From positions 272,786 through 336,785 of the forward strand of contig JH154139.1 in NCBI GenBank assembly GCA_000226015.1: DNA of 64,000 bases, in the 5' to 3' direction. Origin of the DNA: Mnemiopsis leidyi (lineage: Eukaryota; Ctenophora; Tentaculata; Lobata; Bolinopsidae). This document shows positions 38,601 to 62,400 of the stretch, one piece after another (the first letter of the stretch is position 1; each line of letters begins with the position of its first letter). Made by a program: the position numbers and the translations under genes. Under the pieces are notes generated by a model that saw nothing but the letters and a program-made list of their open reading frames with translations, was not told where the DNA came from and ran no database searches.

Positions 38601-41489
38601 GGTTTAAGTAACATATATACAATGTCATTCGTCGCGAAATTTAACTATGTTGATCCAAAAGCTCGTCAAAGGCCCTTTATCACGTGAAAGTATTACTAAA
38701 GCAGTAACTTGTAAGCGCACAAAGCTCTAAATATTTCGTAAAAACCGATGAAATGTGTACAAGTGGGAAACTCTGACCTTGGCACTACATAAAAGTTAAA
38801 ACTTACCTCGAGCATAGAGAAGGGGTATTGGAAGTACGAAGGGAACATGTTTTCGCGTTGGATAACAACCGAGCTTAACCACCGAAAGATGATGTATCAC
38901 AACAAGATGAGAAAAGAGACGACTGAATCACGATAGTGCTTTAATGGTGACACTCCCTGTACTGCCTGATAAATTGCAGGGTTTCCTTCTATCTCGGCGG
39001 TCGGACAACTTAAAATTCGGGTCCTACTGCAGTTTCTCCTACCTACCTTGTACCCTGTTTAACACTTTAAACATGACCAGGGAGCACTACTACTGGTTGA
39101 ACTGCCTCCGGTCATGTGTTGAAGTGGGGGAATGTCCAGGGTAGGATATGCTGATAGGGGTGATATCAACATCGGGTGTAGAACGTACAGGGACTACACA
39201 GAGCGAGCAGGCTGGTGATTGACAGTTGGATATGTATACCTGGAACTAAGATCCAGTGTCAACTGTCAACATTCTGTGGTACTGAGCTACTATGTTATAT
39301 AGGGTGCTGAGTTATGTAGGGGTTCGCAAGTTTTCGTCTTACTCAAATCTGGTTTTGAGGGCTTATAGATGAAATTGTTTATGTTGTTGTTAGAGGTGGA
39401 GTATGATGATGTTTCTCGTTTGTTAGAAATAAGCAAAAGATCTTAAAAGTTAGCAATTAAGTTGATTTATCAAAGATTTAAACAAAGCAGTGTTAATATC
39501 TTTTCAAAAAATCCCGACAAAAATGAGTGAGCCACGTACATCCGCTCAAACGGAAGACAAGGTACCAAGTCAAGAACTCCTCGCAAATACTCACAGTTCC
39601 CGTATTGTGAATCTTCGCTTATCAGTGTAACCCTACACCGGGCTTATACGTGCTCCTCTCTTGCCCACACTAATCCGGCACTCTCATTGGCTCTCCCACC
39701 ACGATTTGATCTTCCATTGGTTGTTGTGATGTCACGAGACGGCTCATGTGACACGGTCGGGTGATATTTTCTGAAAATTGCAGAGTTTTGGGTGGTTGGG
39801 GTAGGAATTTTGTGTCGATACTTTTTGAAATTCAATCGCTGATTTCAACCTGCAAAGTGAATCAACCTTACCTTACGAACCTACTCCGACCTACTCACAC
39901 TGAAGCCTCCCAAGTATAGTAGTACTAGTAGGATACATGGTAGTAGGATACATGGTTCAAGGCCTAGTGTTGGCACTTCAAACTTGATACCAAGTACTTT
40001 GTAAACTATGATGGTAACTTTTACTTTGAGAAGCATGGTCCAAGCAGCTGGGGACGAAACGACTGTCCCAGCTCAGCAACTCCCGCTCCCGGGAGATCAG
40101 CTACAAAGATTGAAATTAACAGACAACTATCTCTGGCTGTGGCAGTGAACCTTACTTCAATTCTAACATAACTGTGAAGTTTATAAAATTATCTATGCGG
40201 AAACTAACTTAAGTTGGCTACAGACACAGTTGTAGCTGATTTTGCCCTCAGGCCGGGCTTTCGGGGCGATGCCAATAGTTAAAATTATCTTTTAACCGGG
40301 CTTAGTTTGAAGGTTGATAACCTACTGTCGGCCGGCCATCACGCGCTCTCACGCATTTCTGGCCATTTGAAGAATTGTAGACACGCATCGCCCGTTGGCG
40401 TTAAGGCTTACTTTAATACATTCTTTATGATTTTATTTTGATCTTCTATGATGATCTTTGCTTATGTTGATCTTTTAGGCAAAAAAGGAATATAATTTTA
40501 TAGTGATAATAAACTGCAAAAAATTCATCATTGTATTTGCAAGTGTAACTGTAAAATTGGCCGCATGCACTCATGATCATTGCAATGGGAAATACCAACA
40601 AATTCATAGAAATTGATAGACCTTGACATAGTAGAGAGGATTATGAAAATTTCCCCTTAATTGTTGATACTTGACAAGAAAATTCGCAAAACTTACTTAA
40701 ATTCAGCTTCAAACTATTTTCCTGCGTGCAATGTATAAATAGAATACTGTTTCAATTTTAAAAGTTTTCTCAATACTATTAGCCATAAAAAGAGACCAAA
40801 AACGAAAAGAATTGGACGAAAAAGAATTTAACAAAAACAGGGATCAGTATAAATTAAAGTTAGGATAAAACCCATGAATCTTCATTAAAGTCCTCTGTCC
40901 TTAGCTGTACAAGTTTCATTGAAGCATTGGGTGAATCTACGTCTTATAGTTATATACTGAAGAAACCTATTAAGTTTAAATCTTAAAATTTTAGTTTTCC
41001 CTGCACTGTAGGATTCATAAATCCAGTAGCGAATCAATCAGCACATGCTATAATGGAACAGGTCAATTCTTAAAGTTCTATTCATTAATCTATTTCAGCT
41101 TCAAGAGTAATCAAGAGCTTTGACCAAAACTGCCTATTCAAGTAAGAATAAGATCCCACACTTATAAAATGATTATACGTATAAAGACGACAATTCAAAC
41201 GATTGAATTTAACGACCATCTCGCTCTTTAATATCAAGTACAGTATCATAAAGATGAATGTTCTGGTTTTACTTAAAGATTTAAGTGATATACCGACGAT
41301 AAAGTAGAAATCCGCCATCACGTAGTTTGGAGTCTTCTGTCGTCACATTCACGACCAAATTTAACGCTCCAAAGAAAAATAACGGCCCCTTTTAATGTAT
41401 ATTAATAGGCTGATAAGAACTTCTGTCAGCGTCTTTAACATCTGTCATATATTATACATCCTTGTAACTCTGCTTTACTGGGTACTGCC
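35601..41489. other. Intergenic stretch upstream of the RNA-binding protein gene
   Basis: No coding exon supported. The part at 36.9-38.7 kb is less AT-rich and holds CACGTG or close variants near 37.24, 37.33, 38.41, 38.43 and 38.68 kb. Since the RNA-binding protein gene starts at 34343 on the minus strand, distal promoters or 5' untranslated exons may lie here. The part at 38-41 kb shows nothing further. Confidence 0.4.
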
Positions 41490-51220
<9,731 letters not shown>

Positions 51221-53470
51221 GTCTTAACCGACAACTGTGTTCCGCGTATTTTCTAAATCTGGGGCTATAAGAAGGCAACATGAGAAATAAATATGAATTT
51301 GTAACATACATCCTGAATCCTTCTTTTAGGTAACATGTACAGCATACGTTTGAATAGGCAGAATAATCGAACCTTAGAATTACTAGCACTGGTAAAATCT
51401 ATCCAGGATACCCGGGATTCTGAGGTCGTCTTAAATGCATTTCAGCGTAAGATGTAAATTTGTATAATTATGAACTTGATGTAATGTCTGTGCGATTGTA
51501 GACTTGATTATGGTCGTGAGGGTGCATTTACGAAAAGAATTGCAATCTTGCCCCATAAAACGTTTACTCAAAGTTATACTTATAGCCACGTTCTTTAAGT
51601 TTAACACAGACAAAAAGTAATTTATTTGTCCCCGGCACTAATCAAAACTTTTCTAGGTCAACAATTACTTCAGATATGAACAACAACATGACGGCGCAAC
51701 AACTTCAAGCAATATAAATATGAAAACCCACATTATGTAAGACGATAAAATTTAATGTGACTACACAACATGATAAACAAACTGAGGCTGGTAAGCTGAA
51801 AGGGGCCAACATATATTCTGGCTCTGTCATGAGTACAATAACAATAATAATATGCCCCAAATTTACGAACATTAAAAATAAAGCCAAAGCCAATAACAAT
51901 AAGAGTAACACCCAATCTCATGAGTCCAGCTTATAGTTAAAATGTAAATGTTGCCTCATTGCTCGTGACACACGAGTTTGTAGCTTGATGTCCGGATTTT
52001 ACTGAAAACAAAGTCCCCGCATGAAAGTCAGAACCTGACAGTGCACACTTCAGTGACCTCTTGTAAATTGTCTAAAAATGTCAGTTTTATTTTTGCTTTA
52101 TTGTTTCAATGACATTACTATTACTCGATCGAGATATTGACAATATTTAGAGCAGCATCTCAAGATGTTGCGATACAATCATGGAGCCTACACAGTAACT
52201 CAGGACTAAGACTAACGTTGCAACTTGAGACTGTAAAGTTGAGGAGAATGCAGCTTGATCAGTCTGGATTAGTCTCATAGAGCTCTGACTGAGAGAGCCC
52301 ACGTTTCCCTTTATCTTATCGAGGTCCTACTTAGATTTGCATTTTCAGATTTATTAGGGACAACCCTGGTCTTCGAAAAGTCCCAGCACATGGTCTTGAG
52401 CTGGTAAGAAACATTTGGAAAATGGGCATTGGAAGGTCTACGGACTTCAATTTGAAGTTTGAGCATACTCTGTAGTTACTATGAAATTCAACAGTTACAC
52501 TTACACATGAGATTTATAGCAATTTGGCAAGAAATTTTTATCTACAAGTTACATAGAGTAACACACATAGTCATACTGACAGTCAACGAAATAACATCGG
52601 CCTCTTATTCGGCAAAGCATGCTTCAACTGATGGGAAATAGAACTTAGATGACTTAGAGGAATTAGTAGATCAGTTGATTAGTCGTAATATCTAAGATCT
52701 ATAATTTCTGTCATATTGTAGTTTGGCACGTGTGATTTATTTTAAGTAACTCAGTGGTTTTAGAAGTGAGACATTTAACTTTGTATATTTCTAACAAAAT
52801 TACTTGATATTGAACAATCATCATGACTTTATAACTATTAACACCTCATCTGATACCGTAAAAATGTGTAAAAAAACTTAAGCGATAAATAATACATGTA
52901 GTTAAAAATTTGGTAATAAAATGCTATCAATGCAATTAATGAAAAACGGTTGTATCAAAAATACAATGGAATGCAAACATCAGTTTCCTTTAGGAATAAC
53001 AAATTTTCGAATAAAAATTCTATAGGATACAAAATATTAAGTTAAGTTGGCTGATTTGAGTAATGTTGTTTCTGTAGAAATATTTAATTTCGTCCCTACA
53101 TAACATTGGAATCGCGCAAGCTACTTTTCAATCAAAAATTTAACTTAAATTTAAGTTCTATTTCAGTTCTATTCAACTTCATCGCTTCAAATTTGATGTC
53201 AAATTAAGTTCCAACTTAGGAACGAAAAGTTCTGAAATTCGATAAAACATATCTGCTGTCATTTGTCAATGTTATGTAAAGACAATAATTAAGCACCCAA
53301 CAAAAATTAGGAAGTGTTCACTGTTCAATAAGTTAGAAAATATGACATTGCTTCAAAGCCTAATCTTATAAATTAAAAATTAGTTTTCCTTAGATTTTCT
53401 CAATAGTCAATCCTGATCAATGAGTAATGAACGCACTACAGAAATCCAAACTCAAGCGTTCTCCACCACT
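51221..53470. other. Spacer between MCTP and AMT
   Basis: About 2.2 kb of AT-rich sequence between the start of MCTP and the stop of AMT. It should contain the MCTP promoter and 5' untranslated sequence and the AMT 3' untranslated region. I could not identify specific elements. Short frames here are without support. Confidence 0.45.
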
Positions 53471-56400
53471 CTACTTTGGAGGGTTGTAATACTGAGTTGG
53501 GATGAACGGCATGGCCACCTTGGTGGCAGGGAAGACCCTCTTTCTAACTTGGACTTGTAGCGGAGTGCCGTTCTTGACGTACTTGTTGTCGACGTATGCC
53601 ATGGCGATGTTCTGACCGCTGCACGGAGATGGAGATCCGCTTGTTACCTCACCTGCAGAGGGGTTTCATTGATTTAATGTGTATACCGAAATCTTGAGGT
53701 AATAAAATCTTGAGATCTAACAAAATACAAGGGTAATGATACATAATTTTCTTAGATAACATCAAAATTATCTTAAAATTCACACACCGACAATTTGCCC
53801 CTCCATATTAAGGACAGGATAATGGGGCCTGGCTGGGGCCTTGTCGACAATCACCCCCACTCTTCTCTTCCCCGTTTTTGGTTTCGCCAGGAACTGTTCC
53901 ATTATCCGCTCTGCTCCAGGAAAATCTCTAGCGGCCCGGCGTCTCTTGCCTGGGTGAGGTGTGATGAACTAGGTATATCTACCTACCTATTAATATTTTC
54001 AGATTCAAATACTATTTATTGTGATGATAAATAACAAATTCATTTGAAAATAAGGCGGTCGCCTTATTGTTTAAGCGCCCAATATTGCGGTCAATATTGC
54101 GTCACAAAATTAATTATTTTTCGCTATTTAATCGATTCTATAATTGCTATTTAGTATTTGCACTATACGTAATCAGTCGACAGTACTCACTAATAGTCCA
54201 CATGAGAGCCCCTTCTACTGGTGTGGTAGTCTCATCAATGTCGTTACCATAGAGACACAGACCTGCCTCCAGTCTCAAACTGTCTCTAGCTCCGAGACCA
54301 GCTAGCTTCACGTCGTCACTGGTTCCCATCAGTCGTTCTACAAGCTCCACAACTCTGTCGTCAGGGACTGAGATCTGCCCAGATGGGAGAGGGTTAGCAG
54401 CCAGCAGAAAATTCTAGTCTAGACCGGGGTTCAGCTTTGTTACACACACAGGATTACAACATATTATTTGCATTGTCTTGGTCGTCGGGTTTTGATAAAG
54501 GGTGCCATGCGGAGATAGATGCCTTTGAAGGTTGAGAAGTAAAACCATACATTGTATAGAGTTAATAATATATCGAATTTCATAATGTACATAGCGTACA
54601 ATATACATTGTACATAATGTAGATGGTATACGCTGAGTTTACTGACCTCTACACCATCCTCCCCCGTATACCCGCATCTTGTCACTCTGCAAGGTATACC
54701 CCACACGTCCACAAGAGCTGTGTGATTGAAGTATAGTTGAGATAGATCGTCCTTTACACCTTCCTGGAGAACTGCCTGCATCTTAGGACCTGGAACATTT
54801 AGATGATATACAGGGGAACTTCATCTTAAGCTATGGTGAAATCAAGCTACATTGAAATCAAACTACAATAAAATCAAGCGACAGTAAAATTATGCTACAG
54901 TAAGATTAAGTTAAGTAGCGAAATTAACGATTAGATATGACAGAGATCAAAGTCCAAACATACTGATTTGCTAATCTGAAAGAAGCTAAATCATTACAGT
55001 TGACCAAAATAGACGAAATGTAAAAACCTAAAGTTAATCATTAAACAATCTTACAAGACAAGAATCTTACCTTGAACAGCTATAAGACTGTGAGCAGGTT
55101 TCACTTCGACAGCTACATCTAGACCGGCACTCACTGCAGCACTACATCTTTCCTAAAACGAGGATACCATGTCAGATTGTATACTACATCACGGGAATCA
55201 GGAGTTGTAATCTAATTAACAAGCAGATTTGAGCTGCTAGTTACTTAAGCGGAAAACGTGAGAGCTTATTACCACTGATGACTATAGCTGAAAGCATGAC
55301 CCTTTAATTCCGAGAAACGAAGTATATAGTATTGTCATATCTGCGACAACCCCCCCCCCCCTCCCAAAAATAGACCGCTCTCTGTCAGCTTACAATGAAT
55401 TTATCTGTTGGGCGTGCACTACGGACTACATGAACTGGAGTACGTGAGATTTCCTAATGGACAGTAACCAGGCCACAATGGCCTGGCCACAACTGCTAGA
55501 TTTACTGAGTCGGACACTTACGTGAAAAGTAATGATATTATAAACGTGAAGAGATGAAGACGTCTCGATCTCCGTTATTCATACTGTATTTATCATGCAC
55601 GGGAGAACAAAAAGACTATAAAACTGTCTCATATGATCAGAGCGACTTAATTTGTAGCACGTGTAAAAAGTCAAAGTTCCTGTGGTTAGATCAGGCTCCT
55701 CTTGTTTGTAAATAGTTGTACTTCCTAATTATCTGCAGTTCCTAGGAGTCGCTTGACTTTTTTGCTTTACTGATGTTTGATTAGACTAGAGTATTGGCTT
55801 TGGAGAGAGACTTGCTTTATCACAGATAGAGATTGTTAAGGCTTATTCGGACCCCATTAGGACGATCGAGTTGAATATTCTTACATATGTGAAGGAAAAG
55901 ATCGCGATTTTTAAAATTCTAAGTGCATCATTGTCATTCTCAATTACAGTTTAATGATCATAAATCATAATTGATTTTAGGCACAGTAAATTCTGCCTAG
56001 CTCATTTCAGACTGATAGCATTTATAAGCAGAGATCCAGCAAAATGAATTTCTTGTTTTCACAACTTTATTTCCCTTTAGACTATCACTTGTTGCGTTTA
56101 TTGTTCTTCCCTAAACGACTAGTTTAACAATTAAACAGTGAAATATTTATGTTTAGAAGCCGAGTGAAAGACACAAATGGTAGGTAAACTTGGTGGTACT
56201 TGGGGTGTTTGTTGACCTTTTGTAGATCTTGTTAATGTACATTTTCAGCTTTATAATGTTGCCTGTTGTTTACAGTAGAGCTAGCTTTAAAATGTCGATG
56301 TAACATCAAACCAATGTCAATACATTAGTTAACTATCATGCTGCGTTTGTAGAACAATAAACTTACATAACTAATGTATCTGATAAGGAGCCACTCAGTC

Positions 56401-59400
56401 AGCTATATTATTCACGTACGAAACTAGTACTGACAATTATTTGCTTGAAGAAAAAGCCAGTTGAACTAAGAATAAGTCCACAATAAAGCTAACAGTTCTC
56501 AACAAAACAAATTTTCAGAGAGGGGCTCTGTTGACTGTACTGGCAATGTTACAGCTCGGTGTCGCACAGAGACTACCAGGTATACACTCTGGTAGACCGA
56601 GGATACTGAACGGGGAGGACGCACTGCCCAGCGAGTTTCCTTTCATGGTTTGTTGAAATGAATCCGTACAAGCAATGAGTAATAGAATGAAACCAAGTTT
56701 TATGATAGAACAACTTTTTATCATTGGACAACAATACAGTAACCTTTATCAATCAAATATAATCATTTGCGACTATTGCCAAACCTTACAAAATTGGCAC
56801 GTATTGTCTCAATTCTCATCTAAAACAGTCGCACAATCATAATCAAGAGGTGCTGTCGGCTAGGAGTCATGCTTCTGTTCCAGAAATCGGACAGACAAAC
56901 TCAAACTTAAACCTAGACTCAATGAAAAGACAAAATAAAAGAAGCTAAATAAGACGAAATTTTAATGAAAAGACAAAATAAAAGAAGGTAAATAAAACCA
57001 AATCTCAATGAAAAGACAAAATAAAAGAAGCTATATAAAACCAAATCTCAATGAAAAGACAAAATAAAAGAAGCTAAATAAAATAAAATCTCCAGGTCCT
57101 AGTAGAGACAAGTGACGGGTGGATCTGTGGGGGGTCTCTTCTGTCTCTAAGAACGGTTGTCACTGCTGCTCACTGTCTCCAAAGCAAGGGTGTCCAGTAC
57201 CTACCTAGCCAGGTAACCGTTACTGTAGGAGATCACTACCGGAATTTACCGGAATTTACGGAAATCCAAGTTGGAGTGGAGAGAGTAATCTCTCATCCGG
57301 AGTACGGGTATTTCTTCGCTAACGACATAGCGCTGGTGGTTCTGGAAACTTCCCTGGATTTACTGAACCCCGCGGCCTCGTTCTTCTATAATCCTCTACT
57401 TCTACCAGACTTGTCAGGAGATGAATTGTATGCGGAGGGAGCTAGCGTGACGGTTACAGGATGGGGTGAGACGGAGGTTGAGGACACAGCAACTATCTTG
57501 CAAAAGTTAGTAACTCCAGTCGCTTCGACGGACGATTGTCTTGAATACTGGAAACAGGAGGCAAACATGGAACTTGATTTTCTAAGCACAGATGGTTGGG
57601 TGTGCACGGGGAAACCACCCACTACTGCACACGCCTACTTCGGAGACTCTGGCGGACCACTGGTTGTTGGGAATGTAGACGGAACTCACACTTTAGTAGG
57701 GATCGTCAGTTTCGGTCCGGGACGTCCGGAACCGGAAATGTACGTTGTGAACACTAAGGTGTTGCACTACCTAGACTGGATCAAGAGTAACTTGGAGGGG
57801 GAGGGGGAGGAGACCTGGCTGCAGTTGGTGGGAGGGGACAAGGAGGGGGTGGTTGTCGAAAACACAGGCAGTGGAAGTGGTCTGATATGTGGAGATCAGA
57901 TCGGGCTAGCTGAAGTGGGGGCCATATGTAGAACCCTTGGTTTCTCTCAGGGAACTAGAATTTTCCCTGATGACGTCATCAGGAGGAGGAACAGTCCAGC
58001 TTCGCAGCTTATAACAACACTGAGTATTGACACGGTCGCTGTGATGTGTCCAGAGGAAGCCGTGGATTATTTCAAGGACTGTGACAGAAAGCCAGTCTCC
58101 AGTTTTTCACCGCCCTGTTTCAAAGGGGAGGAGCTAGCAGTTCGATGTTTTAACCGTCAGTGGGTGCACTCCATAGTAATGTTTACTGTCAAGACCAAGT
58201 ACAGAGAGGGGGGTAGCACGGTGAGGGGTAAAACTTCCTGCTCTGTTCAGTTCCTTAAGAATGATGAGTCGGTCGATATCAAAACAGATCTTGACTTTTA
58301 TCTTATTTATCTTCGCGGCAATGGACAGGTACAGGTCGTCGACGCTTCAGTTCGACCAAAAGTAAAATCAAACAGTTTCAAAACTAAGTTTGAAAGTTCA
58401 GTGACCACGGAAAAGCAACTTAGCGGGTGTCTGGCATGTTTTGTATCGGTGAAGGGGATGAGTGACAAGCCTGAACTCCGAGCGTACAAAATTCAGAGTG
58501 GTTGTAGATTTGAAACAGAGAGAGTGGAGGAGTGGGTTGATAGCTGGGCAAAGTCGGGTGACAGGAAGCCTACTAGGGAACCTCTCTGAATTTATGATAA
58601 TATTTTAATGTGTTAATGGTGAATAGATGATAATAGGTATCATGGTGTTTCGGCAAATATTACAGCAAATTTTTAGGCGACTTACTTTCAGTACATTAAG
58701 TTAAAGTTCCTACGAAGTTGTTGAATTTTTAATCAAATGTCTGTGATGGCGTCGCACCACTTTTAAATGTGGTCGTTGTTTTACACTGACCGATCTGCCG
58801 CAAGCAGGATTGATGTAAACAAAACTCGATCTTTACAAATTTTGATATGCTAAAGAGAATCACCAATATAATGTTTAAAGTTTCTAAGTCATAATATGAT
58901 TCAAGATTTTTGCGTTGTGCTAAATTTTATAATTGTTAATTACACTATGCGTTTCATTATATGTGTTATCGCTGAAAACCTCGGATAAAATTAACGATGT
59001 AGGAGAAAGGAAACAAGTATAAATGCGGTCAAGTTAATTCAGACCAAGCTTATAGACAAATCGATGAAACATGCATCCTGCATATATATTTGGAATTTTG
59101 AACAGACATAAACTTGATATGTAACTTACATTTATGTGAGCCAGATCTTTGTCCGCACAGCCGGCATTACAGACAAGGTTGAGGAAACCAGCAGACGATT
59201 TGTGGACGATACAGTCGTCTATGATCCCTCCATTCTCGTTCGTCATCAGAGAAAGGGTCCCGGTGTTTTCCGCCAGGGATTCCACGTCAGCCACTGCCGT
59301 TGTGGGATATTTATTAATTAATGAGAGATTTACATACAATCAGAATGAGTTTTTTAAACCATTACATGCGGACATTTCACTTTTTCACAAACGGTGACAT

Positions 59401-62400
59401 TATGAATTATGATATTAAAAAAGAAACAAGAATTGCGCCCGCTTAGTTTGGGCTCAGTCGGACGCTAGATTTCCATCTGTTCAAATATACAGCAACTACT
59501 ATGCGGATATAAGATTAATTGTGTGCTAAAAGCAATTGTGTCCATGTTAACGATATAGCATATACTGAGATCATATCCGTCGCAAATACCGCTTGAGGAT
59601 TTATAGGCAGCTACCGTGATAGTATTGGCCGTTAAGTAAAAAAAGTAAGAGCATGATTTTACCGTAGCGAATGTGATAAATGAAATGTCAGCTGTATGAC
59701 TTAAGGACATGTTTGCAACCAGGAATTATCTTATATCAATTTGTCAAACTATTGCATCTGAACAGCGATCAATTGTTAACTTTTTCGCCCGTTTTCCGCA
59801 AAAAGACAATTTCGACATCTGTCAGCTTTTTAGTTTATCATTATCGTTATGCACATCCATGCGCAATTGCACATGCTAGACTAAGAAATGTTTCAAGCAA
59901 ATAATTTTGCGAAGGAGGAAGCCCTAAAAGCTCGTTCACGTGGTTACTAACGTCTTGCGGAGTTTAACGCATGAAGGCCTTTATTTCACCGGACACCACG
60001 AAATTTACCTATTTACATAACCACACCACCCCGATCACTTTAAACCATCTACTTTGGAAAAAGTAGATGGAAAAAATCCTTGTTAGTGTTACCTACCGAG
60101 AATTGACTCGATAAACTTGACTCGGTCTTTTCCGTGTATGTGTAGTTGTAACATGTGACTCACGTCGAAAATGCTGACTCCCTGTTTGTTAAGGTGTCTG
60201 AGATCGAAGAATTGAGTCTTTACAATGAAAATATGTGCACATGTCATAACAATTACTTAATATCCCGACACAACATAATTTAAATTAAACACACACAGAG
60301 TGATAACGATAACAGAGTTAACAAACACAGAGTGATAACGATATCAGAGATAACACACACAGAGTGATAACGATATCACAGATAACAAACACAGAGTGAT
60401 AACGATAACAGAGATAAGACACACAGAGCGATAACGATATCAGAGATAACAAACACAAAGTGATAACGATATCAGAGATAACAAACACAGAGTGATAACG
60501 ATATCAGAGATAACAAACACAGAGTGATAACGATATCATAGATAACAAACATAGAGTGATAACGATATCAGAGATAACAAACACAGAGTGATAACGATAT
60601 CAGAGATAACACACACAGCGTGATAACGATATCAGAGATAACAAACCTTCCTTGTGTGAAGATGAGACTCAACATGGGACAAGTCAGGGTAGGATACAGG
60701 GAGGGCCCACCCGGCAAAGTCCACCATCTTACCTCCTTTCTCGACGTGGAAGTCAAACAGAGGCGTCTTCTTCAGCTGAAGCAAGTTTTTAAAAGGCGGA
60801 AATAGAACTAAGTTAATATTATGGTAAGTTAAAAAAAACTATTTCCTATCTTGTTAACCAGCATCAAATATCGGATCAGGACGCCAAGTCAAACGACGTC
60901 GCGTGCAACTCAGCGCGCGAAAATTATTTGATACCATACATGTTTTATCCTTAAACTAGCGATAAGCAGTAGATAAGTCCAAAACGTGGAACCTAATTAG
61001 TAATTGGGACAGTGCACAAGGACCTCAGAACGCATTCCTGCGATTTTCTCTGATTGAATATGATAGGTACTTGGTATATAAAGGGCATTTTACATGCAAA
61101 TAGCCAATATCATACCCCTGACTCTCATAATGAACGGAATGAAAAAATGGTCAATTTTTTTGACCAAATTTCGGACGGTGATTTAAAAGGCACTTAGACC
61201 GTGTTCCGGCGACTAATGAAGATTAGATATGATTGGTAGAGGGAATCTGAATAGGACCTGACCTTTGGTAGCCCGATAGGCGATATGACGCCCCAGATTC
61301 CCAAAATGAACGAAATGAACAAAAATAAACAATTTTTTTGAAAGGTCCCGAAATGTCCCAAAACCGATTGATTTAGGTTTGCTTCGATCTAACAAGCGAC
61401 CCTGCAAAGATTTAAGGTCACAATAGCCTTGCAAGTTGCACCATCTTCCACCATAGATTGTAGAAAAGGTATTCTTTTGGCTAAATAGACAATAGTTATG
61501 ACCCTCAGTAATCTCCAGATATTATGAAAGCAGTCACGTGATCTTTAAGTACCAGTTCGAGTGTACAGGTGCAAATTCAAGTGATGGCCTCCAAAATTTG
61601 CAGGGACACTTGTTACTAGAACGATAAAACATAAATTAATCGGTTCGGAGACAGTTCGGGAACTTCAAAAATTGATCATTTGTTCATTCCGTTCCATTCT
61701 GGGAATCTAGGGGGTAATTTCGGGCTACCAAAGGTCAGGTCCTCTTCACATAGTCCTACCAATCACAGTAAACTTCCGAAAGTCGCCGGAAAATAAAGTT
61801 TGTCCTAAAAACAACCGCCCCAATTTTGTCCCAAGTGGTTCCAATTTGGTTCCAAAAATCTGGATTCATCAACTCAAAGATCGCTTCGGGCTGGCATAAA
61901 TTAGAAATTCGTAACAACCTCTTATTGAGACTCTAGTGTCGAGCACTAACACTCTCCTTGTAAATACATTACCAAACATTTCTATCTTTTATCACCTCAT
62001 CAAGTCCAAGATTTAACAAGGAACAATATTAATCCAAGATACTTGAAATAGAGGTAAGACTCTTTTGAAAAGGTCAAAACATCAGAGAAAATGGCCTGTG
62101 TAATTCGTACCATGCCCCAAATTTCTTAGAAGACATGAAGACATGATGTGGTTACCAGACACGCTAAGTATTTATGATTCATCTAATAAAATACAGAAAG
62201 AATGCAGTAATCACTCTCAGAATGTGTCAGAATTATTAACTTTTGAATGTTAGAGGCATATATAAAAGTGTGAGTGTGCTACTATAAACTGTATCAGACT
62301 AAAGAACTCGAGTCTATAAAACGAACCTCATGTATTGAAGACAAGTTTCTTGACGCGACAATCTGTCGACTGCATCTCATAGAGTTTCGACCAAGTAACC

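Noticed and set aside
60182-60197. Acceptor at 60197 for the third AMT exon
   Set aside because: It would add residues that break the family spacing and mismatch the phase of the preceding exon; the acceptor at 60181 gives exact family spacing.
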